Assembly (NCBI RefSeq): GCF_000711235.1
Contig: NZ_JOMI01000002.1
Location: 248,001-312,000, forward strand
Length of the DNA stretch: 64,000 nucleotides
Reading direction: 5' to 3'
DNA from: Prevotella sp. 10(H)
Lineage (GTDB): Bacteria > Bacteroidota > Bacteroidia > Bacteroidales > Dysgonomonadaceae
Position numbers and translations under genes: made by a program. This document shows positions 56,499 to 63,872 of the stretch, in pieces. The notes under the pieces were generated by a model. The model had not been told where the DNA came from and did not search any database. It was given only the letters and a program-made list of their open reading frames with translations. Positions within the stretch are counted from its first letter, which is position 1, and every line of letters begins with the position of its first letter.

Positions 56499-56774
56499 TT
56501 ATTTATACTTTTCAATATAGTCTCTTATTATTTGTACATCCAATTCTGGAGAGAAACCAAGTCTTATAGTTTCTTTCCAATAAGGCTCTGAGTTGCAAGG
56601 ATTATTACCTGTTCTGAATTTAACATGGAATAAATCTGCTGTTTCAGATCTTTCAAATATATCCATTATCAGATAATCATCATTTGCTAATTTTAAGAAA
56701 TTCATATTACTCTTTGAACATTCTTGAAATCCAAAATGAAATAATATGGACTCTATTTTTTGTAATATACTCAT
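56499..56774 (-). CDS. Small protein of unknown function upstream of the methyltransferase (91 aa)
   Basis: MSILQKIESILFHFGFQECSKSNMNFLKLAN..., a compact alpha/beta protein with a tryptophan and acidic residues near the C-terminus. No helix-turn-helix is recognisable. The frame is open to 56879 but ATG 56774 starts at a natural N-terminus. It is 59 bp upstream of the methyltransferase on the same strand, so it may be the first gene of the R-M operon (controller, inhibitor or specificity partner; inference only). Confidence 0.55.
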   Translation of the reverse strand: MSILQKIESILFHFGFQECSKSNMNFLKLANDDYLIMDIFERSETADLFHVKFRTGNNPCNSEPYWKETIRLGFSPELDVQIIRDYIEKYK

Positions 56775-56931
56775 AATATGGACTTTATTGAAAATTTCAC
56801 TCTGTTCTTCGTATAATTGCTGGATAAAATTGAATAACCATGATAAAGATAATATAAACTTTTTTTCATAAAAAATCATTTTCTCTAAACCTTCCCTATC
56901 CTGACCTCCTATTCTTATACAAATTAATCGG

Positions 56932-56943
56932 TCCCAAGTGGGA
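56932..56943. promoter_or_regulatory. Palindrome in the divergent gap of the island
   Basis: TCCCAAGTGGGA, two 5-bp arms, between the small R-M gene (minus) and the integrase-like gene (plus). Possible operator for either side. Confidence 0.35.
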
Positions 56944-56971
56944 TTATGTCAAACAATTTAATTTTATAAGA

Positions 56972-57895
56972 ATGGAAAACAATTCAAAATCAACAGTTTC
57001 AGAAGTTATCGATCACCTGATCGAAAAATTCAACACACAGGTCAGAGTAAAGAACGGAAAAGAGGTCATAGGTTCCACCAATGCCAAAGACTATAAGATG
57101 TTGAAAAACTCATTGGAGAAATTCGTCTCGGAAAATTATAAGAAACCTTTAGCTGGTTTTACCTTTAGGCAGATTGATTCTGATTTTCTGTCCGGTTATA
57201 TTGAGTATCTTGAAAGACGCGCTGCTAATATGGGAACAAAGGGAGCTCTACCCAACCGTCTGAAAAAACTTCAGGCTGTATTCAACCACGCTCGTGATAT
57301 GGGAATTAAGGGCACTGATTCAACTGTATTCAGTCATATAACAGAACAGATGAAAATATCAGGGGCAACACCCTTAATTCTTTCTGCTGATATAATGAGT
57401 AAGATAGAAAACATCGACCGTTCGTTTTTTTCTCGTACAGAACTGTTTCATATTGACCTGTTCCTGTTCAGTTATTATTCCGGAGGAATGAGTTGTTCCG
57501 ATATGGCCTATCTAACTTATGGGCAGATCAAGAAAGGCATTATTACATACGAAAAGATGAGAACCCGAAAGACTATAGTTGTTCCTCTTATTACAAAATC
57601 TCAGGATATTATAAACCGTTATCGGGATAAATGTTATTCAAATTATGTCTTACCTATATTCTCCGCAAAACACCTGACAGAAAAACAACAGCGCGAAAAA
57701 ATAGACCGTTTGGCATTCAATATCAACCAGACATTAATCAAAGTTCGGAAGCATATTAAGTTCCAGAAGAAAATAACACTAAGCTCCACGCAGGCTGCTT
57801 TTATTGCCAGACTAAAGTCTGCTGATGCCGGAATATATCATATAATCCAAAATACAGGATGCACAATGGAATATATCTGTAAACATTTTCTATAA
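56972..57895 (+). pseudogene. Truncated, catalytically degraded tyrosine-recombinase-like protein
   Basis: 307 aa. It begins directly at the core-binding SAM-like domain (TVSEVIDHLIEKFNTQVRVKNGK). The roughly 105-residue N-terminal arm-binding part present in the two neighbours is missing. In the catalytic part Arg I is absent (YYSGGMSCSDMAYL). The second arginine position reads Q (SSTQAAFIARL near residue 273). The C-terminus ICKHFL replaces the tyrosine-bearing IYKHYW of the neighbours, so the nucleophile is lost. The frame is intact, so it may be an expressed DNA-binding derivative and not a dead gene; that is why both readings are given. Confidence 0.65.
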
Positions 57896-57986
57896 TGTCA
57901 TACTATTATCTTATAGAATAAAGATAAAGATCTTTGTGAAAAGATTATTTTTTAAGTAAAAATTTAAGTTAGTAGGTTATAGGGTG

Positions 57987-58019
57987 TACAGTGCAACCAA
58001 TATTTTAGGTTGCACTGTA
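57987..58019. terminator. Bidirectional terminator between two recombinase genes
   Basis: Perfect 12-bp stem TACAGTGCAACC / GGTTGCACTGTA with a 9-nt loop and TTTTATTT after it. It separates the converging integrase-like genes. Confidence 0.88.
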
Positions 58020-58035
58020 TTTTATTTATGTATGT

Positions 58036-59313
58036 TCAGAACAATTCATTCAGATGTATCCGCATCTGTTCCTTATTTGTGTTCACATAATAATATTTAT
58101 AAATTGTCTGCGGGTTATTACCTACCTGTTCCGCTATTTGTAAAGGATGATAGCCCTTGTCAATCAGCATGGAGATAAAACAACTGCGGGCGGTACTCCA
58201 TGTAACTTTTTCCCTGATATGTTCATTGCTACATATCTTGTATAGTGTTTTATTTACTTTCATGGTAAGCCTGCAAACCAGTTCATATTTATGTTTTTCG
58301 GACTGGTTGTATCTTTTGAAGATAGGAAAAACATAATTCATGTAAGCTTCTTTTCTGTATTTTTCGATTAGGTCTTTTGCCTTGTCTATTACTATTAATA
58401 TTACACGGACCTGCTTGTTGCATTTTATCCTTTCAAACACCAGTTCGTCTTTTTTCACACACAAGCGTGTAAGAAAGCATATATCAATATTGGATATCCC
58501 GCCGGCATAATAACTGAAAAGGAACAGATCTAAATGGAACTGTTCGCATCTGCTCAGAAAGGATCGGTCTGTATTTTCGATTAACCGCATAGATTCGGAT
58601 GTAATAGCTTTAGGTATGAAAAAACGGGATTTAAATTTATCACGTATAGGATCAAAGGCAGAAATATCTACCCCATATATTCCTTTCTTTCTGGCATATG
58701 TAAAAGTGGCACGAAGGTATTTCAGTTTGGCATAAACACCTCCGTTATTACCTTTTTTTGCTCCCTGCTGCTGTACATAAACACCATATTCTGTAATGAA
58801 TTTCTCATTTATATCCCGAAACAGGAATTTGGAGAATTCTTTCCGGTACTTAAGTCTGGTAAAACTTTCAAGTGATCTCTTAAGAATTTTATAACCTTTG
58901 GCCGTATTGGCACTGCTGAGAGTTATTCCGTTTTTCACACGCTTACGATTCATGAAATAATCGATAATATGATCTAGCATGGAAGAAACCGTTGTAAACC
59001 GGTCTTTATATTTCCTGTGCTCGTCATAATAATGGGATAATTCCAAAGGCGTCCATTCCTTGCCTTGAAATTCCCATCTTTCTGCTACCTTCAGATATTT
59101 CAAGATTATTTTCCGAAGCAGATGATTCTTTGAGTTGATCTCGGTAGTATTTCCAGCAAAACACTGTTTCTTCTGATTCCAGTCTTTGTATAAACCGGAT
59201 ATACAGATAGCCTTGGTAATTCGTGAATAACCGGTTCGGTAGAATACAATTTTCAGGCGAACCATTTGGATGTCTTTTGGAGAACGCTCTCCTTTAATGC
59301 GGATAGTAAACAT
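58036..59313 (-). CDS. Tyrosine recombinase of the GGM subfamily (425 aa)
   Basis: N-terminal arm-binding domain (about 1-105: MFTIRIKGERSPKDIQMVRLK, ISGLYKDWNQKK), core-binding domain (about 110-240) and catalytic domain. The second catalytic arginine (WSTARSCF, near 377) and the tyrosine (TIYKYYY, near 406) are present. The first arginine is not at its usual place: the segment reads FSYYAGGISNIDICFL where related integrases have ARGM. Start ATG 59313 gives the same N-terminus as the neighbour at 61040. No phage or conjugation genes are nearby. Confidence 0.85.
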   Translation of the reverse strand: MFTIRIKGERSPKDIQMVRLKIVFYRTGYSRITKAICISGLYKDWNQKKQCFAGNTTEINSKNHLLRKIILKYLKVAERWEFQGKEWTPLELSHYYDEHRKYKDRFTTVSSMLDHIIDYFMNRKRVKNGITLSSANTAKGYKILKRSLESFTRLKYRKEFSKFLFRDINEKFITEYGVYVQQQGAKKGNNGGVYAKLKYLRATFTYARKKGIYGVDISAFDPIRDKFKSRFFIPKAITSESMRLIENTDRSFLSRCEQFHLDLFLFSYYAGGISNIDICFLTRLCVKKDELVFERIKCNKQVRVILIVIDKAKDLIEKYRKEAYMNYVFPIFKRYNQSEKHKYELVCRLTMKVNKTLYKICSNEHIREKVTWSTARSCFISMLIDKGYHPLQIAEQVGNNPQTIYKYYYVNTNKEQMRIHLNELF

Positions 59314-59756
59314 AGCTGATAATTTAGTATTGAAACAATAAAATGTCAGCATGAAAGAAAGTAAGTAAAATTTGTAATAATATGGAAAAATGTAAAAAAA
59401 GAAAGCCAAGAAATCAGAACGGTTTTTCTTTTTATTGAAGTCTGTACTATAAAATGGTGTAAACCTATTGTTTTAAAGCAAGTTACATAGCATCAGCTGT
59501 ATATATTAAAAATACAGGTTGTCTCCCGACAACCTATTTATTTATAGAATATTAAGTGTATTTCGGATTCTCTTATTTTATGTATTAAATTGATAAACTG
59601 AGTTTTATACATTTTGACATTCTGCAGCCATTTTGAGGTGTAAATTGACAAAAAGAGAGAAAATACTCTTTAAATATTATATCTAAATCTCAATTAAATC
59701 AGTATGTAATGCAATACACAAAAGTGTTTGTAAAGATACATATAGTGTGCCATATT
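59314..59756. other. Intergenic gap between the two full-length recombinase genes
   Basis: 443 bp, AT-rich, no ORF of its own. Contains the perfect hairpin at 59516-59535 (AGGTTGTC / GACAACCT with TCCC loop). The word AACCTATT occurs at 59463-59470 and 59531-59537. Possible promoter and recombination-site DNA for the gene at 59313. Confidence 0.5.
59516..59535. repeat. 8-bp inverted repeat in the recombinase gap
   Basis: AGGTTGTC TCCC GACAACCT, perfect arms, about 200 bp upstream of the recombinase start and about 220 bp after the next one's stop. Could be a terminator or a recombinase site. Confidence 0.5.
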
Positions 59757-61040
59757 TTAAAACATCTCATTCATATGCTTAAGTACGTCATCTTTATGAG
59801 TCTGATCCCAATAATGCTTATAGATTGTATTGGGGCTATTGCCTGCAAATTTTGCCACAGCAATCGGATGGTATCCTTCATCAATCATCTTGGTAATAAA
59901 GGTACCCCTTGCTGCATACCAGGTAAATTCTTTTTCAAGTTTTAATTCCCGGGCAACTTTCTTTAATGTCCTGTTTACTTTCTCCTGAAGACGCTTTACA
60001 CGTTTGAATTGCTGGTGTTCTGTTTTGTGCTTAACCGTAAATATAGGGAGTACATAGTTTTGGAAACATTTATCCTTATACTTTTCTACAATAGCTTTAG
60101 CCTTTTTATTGAATGGCATCTCAGCCTCTTTCGGGAATTTAGTCCGTTCATAAATGATTATATCATCCACAATACAATCCCATATCAGATAACAAACATC
60201 GATACTAGCCATACCTCCGGTATAGAAACTGAATAAAAAAATATCTATCCAGAAGATCTCTTTTTTACTGAATATGGATTTATCCATTTCTTCCATCTGT
60301 GTAATAATTTTGTAGGGAATTGTCTGAGGTGGATTTTCTTTCCTTTTGAAATGCTGACTGACACAATCAAAAATTCTCTTATCCGTATAGGGTTGTCCCA
60401 TCAGGCTGGCATTATAAAATACACCGACAAACTTCTTAAGTCTTTCAGGAAGTCCTGCACTTGTTCCTTCTTTAAGCCCTCTTTCCTGAAGATAGAAGAC
60501 AAAATCTTTCAGGAATTTCTCATCTATATCTCTGAAATAGTAAGTAGAAAAACTTCTGTCATATACTTCCTGTGTAAATTTTTGTAGCTGTGATCGAAGA
60601 TAATAATATTGCCGAGCATTATTAACACAGGATATGAACTTACCGTTCTTGAGCCTCTTCTGGTCTTTCATATTCTCTATGATGATATCGATACACTGTG
60701 ATATTGGTAGGACCTTTACCTTTTTCGTCCGTATATTTTTGTCTTCCGTATCGAAATAATGTGACCACTGGACAGGTGACCATTCAATGCCTTCAGCTTC
60801 CCATCCTTCGGCAACCTTCTGATATTTGAGCCTAAGATCGATAAGAATTTTATTCTTTCCGGCTGCATCTTTTGATTTGGGCTTAAAGTTTTGCGTTGCC
60901 TGATCCCAGTCTTCATACCTTCCCGATACATTTAATGCTTTAGATACTCTGGGATAACCTGTCTGGAATAAAATCATATCCAGTTTTACCAGCTTACCGT
61001 CTTTAGGGTGTGGTTTTCCTTTGAAGTTAATTGTATACAT
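59757..61040 (-). CDS. Tyrosine recombinase of the GGM subfamily (427 aa)
   Basis: Paralogue of the 425-aa protein. N-terminal arm-binding domain (MYTINFKGKPHPKDGKLVKLD, NVSGRYEDWDQ), core-binding domain, catalytic domain with arginine in WYAARGTF (near 376) and tyrosine in TIYKHYW (near 407). Arg I is again missing (FYTGGMASIDVCYL) and the histidine after the second arginine is glycine. The protein is full length. Its upstream region carries recombinase-site-like inverted repeats, unlike the other two genes, so it may be the active member. Confidence 0.87.
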   Translation of the reverse strand: MYTINFKGKPHPKDGKLVKLDMILFQTGYPRVSKALNVSGRYEDWDQATQNFKPKSKDAAGKNKILIDLRLKYQKVAEGWEAEGIEWSPVQWSHYFDTEDKNIRTKKVKVLPISQCIDIIIENMKDQKRLKNGKFISCVNNARQYYYLRSQLQKFTQEVYDRSFSTYYFRDIDEKFLKDFVFYLQERGLKEGTSAGLPERLKKFVGVFYNASLMGQPYTDKRIFDCVSQHFKRKENPPQTIPYKIITQMEEMDKSIFSKKEIFWIDIFLFSFYTGGMASIDVCYLIWDCIVDDIIIYERTKFPKEAEMPFNKKAKAIVEKYKDKCFQNYVLPIFTVKHKTEHQQFKRVKRLQEKVNRTLKKVARELKLEKEFTWYAARGTFITKMIDEGYHPIAVAKFAGNSPNTIYKHYWDQTHKDDVLKHMNEMF

Positions 61041-61065
61041 TATTAAGTGGTTTTAATTGCCATTT

Positions 61066-61098
61066 ATGTAGGATTAATTCCTACATATTATTCTACAT
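61066..61098. promoter_or_regulatory. Inverted plus direct half-sites upstream of the 427-aa recombinase
   Basis: ATGTAGGA (61066-61073), 5-nt spacer TTAAT, TCCTACAT (61079-61086), then a third half-site TTCTACAT (61091-61098) in the same orientation, 12 bp further. The pair starts 26 bp upstream of the ATG. Geometry fits an operator or a recombinase core site (arms of 8-9 bp, short spacer). Confidence 0.55.
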
Positions 61099-61119
61099 GA
61101 GAATAGGGCTATACCACGA

Positions 61120-61173
61120 AAAAGGTTTACTCTGAGTATATTTTAGTATATAACCCGTACGAGTAAACCTTTT
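61120..61173. repeat. 13-bp perfect inverted repeat at the island end
   Basis: AAAAGGTTTACTC (61120-61132) and GAGTAAACCTTTT (61161-61173), 28-nt spacer rich in TATA steps. It lies between the recombinase and the right island repeat. A terminator role is possible (TTTTT follows on the minus side), but it has the look of a paired protein-binding site. Confidence 0.6.
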
Positions 61174-61223
61174 AAATATCTTACAATCTTTTGGTTACAG
61201 AATATTACTCTGTATATATATGA

Positions 61224-61257
61224 AAAAGAGGCTGTCCTAAAAATAAGCTACCCTCTT
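61224..61257 (-). repeat. Right copy of the island-flanking inverted repeat
   Basis: On the minus strand AAGAGGGTAGCTTATTTTTAGG continues AGCCTC and so pairs with itself; AGAGG and CCTCT stems plus a T-run also make it the likely terminator of the minus-strand regulator gene ending at 61275. Inverted match of 52408-52440. Confidence 0.75.
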
Positions 61258-61274
61258 TTTTTATTACCTGTTTG

Positions 61275-61559
61275 TTATTTCTTTATGTAATCCTGCAATG
61301 CTTTTACATATTTATCGAATGCATCTATACCGACTTCGGTGATTTTGCATACTGTACGTGGCTTTTTTCCATCGATGAATTTCCTGACACTTATATAGCC
61401 TGCTTCATTCAATTTATCTATCTGCACACTCAGGTTCCCTGCAGTAGCATTCGTTTTCTCCTTGATAAAGACAAAGTCAGCTTCCTCCACTGATAAAAGT
61501 AAAGACATAACAGCCAACCGGAGCTGAGAATGCAAAAGAGGATCCAGATCTTTAAACAT
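61275..61559 (-). CDS. Winged-helix transcriptional regulator (94 aa)
   Basis: Winged-helix DNA-binding protein: LLHSQLRLAVMSLLLSVEEADFVFIKEKTNATAGNLSVQIDKLNEAGYISVRKFIDGKKPRT, the wHTH pattern of the ArsR/MarR-like HTH_34 family. It overlaps the preceding membrane-protein gene by 8 bp, so it is co-transcribed and probably regulates that gene. Confidence 0.85.
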   Translation of the reverse strand: MFKDLDPLLHSQLRLAVMSLLLSVEEADFVFIKEKTNATAGNLSVQIDKLNEAGYISVRKFIDGKKPRTVCKITEVGIDAFDKYVKALQDYIKK

Positions 61560-62172
61560 GTTTTTTTGCTTTTCTGTTCGCTATATGGCCGGGGATGCTT
61601 AATCCCGCAATGACACAGGCAGCTAGTATAATAAATTGAAGAGAGCTGTCTCCCGTGAAATAGGTTGCGACAGATAATATTGCCCCTGTCCAGAAAATAA
61701 TTGCTCCGTAAAAGTACAATCTGAAACGGCAGGCAACCGATGTAACAAATTGTGCCGTTCCCATCATCAGCAAGATGCACGGGGTGATGATGATAGTTAA
61801 TGCGGCTGTTTTTAGTATACATGCACTTCCGAAGATGACAAGGATGAAGACAATTACCGATATGGCAAATGCTTTCCATATATTCGATACTATCTTATCT
61901 ATATGAGTAGTTACAATAGCTTCTCTTTTCTTCTTTCGGTTTATGAATGCAACTATTGCCATCATTGGAATCATTAATATCCATACCCAGAACGATTGGC
62001 GCGGCTCACTCAGTGTATGCAGGAGAATGTAATTAAATATAGCTGTAAGCGCTACGAAATATCCGCAGAATATGCTTGTGTTACCCGCTCCTTTCCGAAA
62101 GTTATTCTGAGCCTGAGTAATCATCTCGTTAATTAAATTCAGGCTATCCTGTTCTGAAAACTTTTTTTCCAT
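61552..62172 (-). CDS. Integral membrane protein of unknown function (206 aa)
   Basis: Cytoplasmic N-terminus (MEKKFSEQDSLNLINEMITQAQNNFRKG) followed by about six membrane helices (IFCGYFVALTAIFNYILLH, FWVWILMIPMMAIVAFI, ILVIFGSACI, GTAQFVTSVAC). It is always seen with short winged-helix regulators in Bacteroidetes. Start 3 bp after the DUF2141 stop. Role unknown. Confidence 0.75.
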   Translation of the reverse strand: MEKKFSEQDSLNLINEMITQAQNNFRKGAGNTSIFCGYFVALTAIFNYILLHTLSEPRQSFWVWILMIPMMAIVAFINRKKKREAIVTTHIDKIVSNIWKAFAISVIVFILVIFGSACILKTAALTIIITPCILLMMGTAQFVTSVACRFRLYFYGAIIFWTGAILSVATYFTGDSSLQFIILAACVIAGLSIPGHIANRKAKKHV

Positions 62173-62175
62173 AGT

Positions 62176-62610
62176 TTATTGCTTTATTGCGGATACCAGA
62201 TTTATGGATGTCGAGGTATTTCCATCTACCGTAAACTTGCATTCCTCAAATACAGGCGGTCTTCTAAGTGTTGCCGGATCGATATTATTGCTGAAACCGT
62301 ACTTTTCTGTCGGTATTCCGTATTCTCCCAAATCCAGTTTTCCGTTGTCATTCTCGTCCTGAAACATTGTAATTGCGTAATCACCTTTTTTCAGATCATC
62401 GAATTTTACTTCCGTTTTACTACCCTCTATCGGTATTACTTTTCCTGTCCCTTTATTGCTGAGGAAAGGGGTTTCAGAATCGAACAAAGCTATATACAGC
62501 TTTCCCGATTGATTTTTTATGCCTGTTATTTCGACCGTCACGCTATGCTGGGCTTCAATCATGCCTGAAATAAACCCTGCTAAAAATAATATAAATATAA
62601 ATCTTTTCAT
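62176..62610 (-). CDS. DUF2141 secreted protein (144 aa)
   Basis: Signal peptide at about 1-20 (ILFLAGFISGMIEAQ). A DUF2141 beta-sandwich follows (HSVTVEITGIKNQSGKLYIALFDSETPFL, DLKKGDYAITMFQDENDNGKLD, EYGIPTEKYGFSNN). Such proteins are exported and often in the outer envelope. First gene of a three-gene operon with the membrane protein and regulator. Confidence 0.9.
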   Translation of the reverse strand: MKRFIFILFLAGFISGMIEAQHSVTVEITGIKNQSGKLYIALFDSETPFLSNKGTGKVIPIEGSKTEVKFDDLKKGDYAITMFQDENDNGKLDLGEYGIPTEKYGFSNNIDPATLRRPPVFEECKFTVDGNTSTSINLVSAIKQ

Positions 62611-62667
62611 AATTTAATTTGTTTAAGCATCGTCCAACATTTGAATTATCTAAATCATGATTTATTG

Positions 62668-62675
62668 CAAATATA
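62668..62675 (-). promoter_or_regulatory. -7 box of the DUF2141 operon
   Basis: Minus-strand TATATTTG, 58 bp upstream of the DUF2141 ATG. Confidence 0.55.
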
Positions 62676-62793
62676 AACTAGTTTATAATATAAACCAAAT
62701 TATTTCATAAATAAATATCAAATATTGAACCTATTGTTTGATTCAAAGGTTTTAATTATATTTATAAAAGGTATTAACTAAAAGGATTATGAT

Positions 62794-63021
62794 ATGGATG
62801 AACTGGTTACTGTAAAAACTTCTGATTTTGAAGCTGATCTGGCTATAGCAAAATCGTATCTTATAGATAATGGCATTGACTGTGTTGTCAATGGAGAATA
62901 TATTACCATCGGTCTGCCTGAGGGTGGGGGAGCGAGATTGCAGGTAATGTCCGATAATTACAACCGTGCAGTGGAGTTGCTTGTCCAAGGTGGATTTCTC
63001 AGAAGAGAAGACGTCAAATAG
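62794..63021 (+). CDS. DUF2007 family protein (75 aa)
   Basis: MDELVTVKTSDFEADLAIAKSYLIDNGIDCVVNGEYITIGLPEGGGARLQV..., the small putative signal-transducing ferredoxin-like DUF2007 fold with the ARLQV segment. No interaction partner nearby. Confidence 0.88.
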   Translation: MDELVTVKTSDFEADLAIAKSYLIDNGIDCVVNGEYITIGLPEGGGARLQVMSDNYNRAVELLVQGGFLRREDVK

Positions 63022-63039
63022 TAGGCATCTTATGAAAAA

Positions 63040-63069
63040 AAACGACTATTCAGTTTTGAATAGTCGTTT
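63040..63069 (+). terminator. Terminator of the DUF2007 gene
   Basis: 12-bp perfect stem AAACGACTATTC / GAATAGTCGTTT with a 6-nt loop. Confidence 0.85.
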
Positions 63070-63252
63070 CAATTTAGAAATATTATTAATCTTCGAAGGA
63101 TAGCCATTTAAATTTAAAGTAACTAAGACTGGATGTGTTGACGAAATTAATTTACACGAGTATTATACAATAAATCAAAATACGAACAAGTTATTATTAG
63201 GTGGCTTATACTTAATCCACAAAATTCAGGCTTATGTACAATTTTAATCTTA

Positions 63253-63762
63253 ATGAAAATGAGAAAATTATTGATTATTATTTTGATTTCATTAGCAGGT
63301 ATGAATATGAATTTATTTTCGCAGGAAAATGATCAATGATTTTCTGTATCTATTGATTCAGTGAAGACAAAAGGAGATAATATATTGAATAAGGTTCTTC
63401 TTTTTTACGTATCTATTAAGAATCATTCATCAAAAAAATTAGAATTTCACCATACTCCTATTTACATGTCTGCCAATCAGGGTTGGAATATGATTTTAAA
63501 AAAGAATAATGTGGTAAAAGTTGAATGGGATGATAGTCGCTATATGGGTGATATTTATCGTCGCCTTAAAACTTTTATTATAGAAGGGAATAAAGAATTT
63601 AATGTAGAATTTCCAATACAAATATCTTCTATGGTAGTTTCTGGCTCTAATGACAATTTATCAGGGAATGATACTTGTCAATTGATATTATCTACTGCTG
63701 AATCAAGGGAAAATAACACATGTTCGGTAAGCAGTAATGTTATTGGATTTGAGATAAAATGA
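63253..63762 (+). pseudogene. Secreted protein broken by an in-frame TGA after the signal peptide
   Basis: ATG 63253 starts KMRKLLIIILISLAGMNMNLFSQENDQ, a good signal peptide with cleavage after FSQ. TGA follows at 63337-63339. The same frame continues without a stop from 63340 to 63762 (FSVSIDSVKTKGDNILNKVLLFYVSIKN...VIGFEIK). The second part looks like a beta-rich extracellular domain and could restart at GTG 63361, but it would then lack an export signal. Changing the TGA to TGG (Trp) would restore a 169-aa exported protein. Confidence 0.75.
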
Positions 63763-63781
63763 TGTTTTATTTATATTTATT

Positions 63782-63817
63782 AAAAAGAGAGGATAATTTG
63801 TATTGTCCTCTCTTTTT
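63782..63817 (+). terminator. Terminator of the broken secreted-protein gene
   Basis: 12-bp stem AAAAAGAGAGGA / TCCTCTCTTTTT with a 12-nt loop. Confidence 0.88.
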
Positions 63818-63872
63818 TATCATACCATCCAATATTACTGCTGAATTACTTTCATTAAGTTGAAAATCAACC

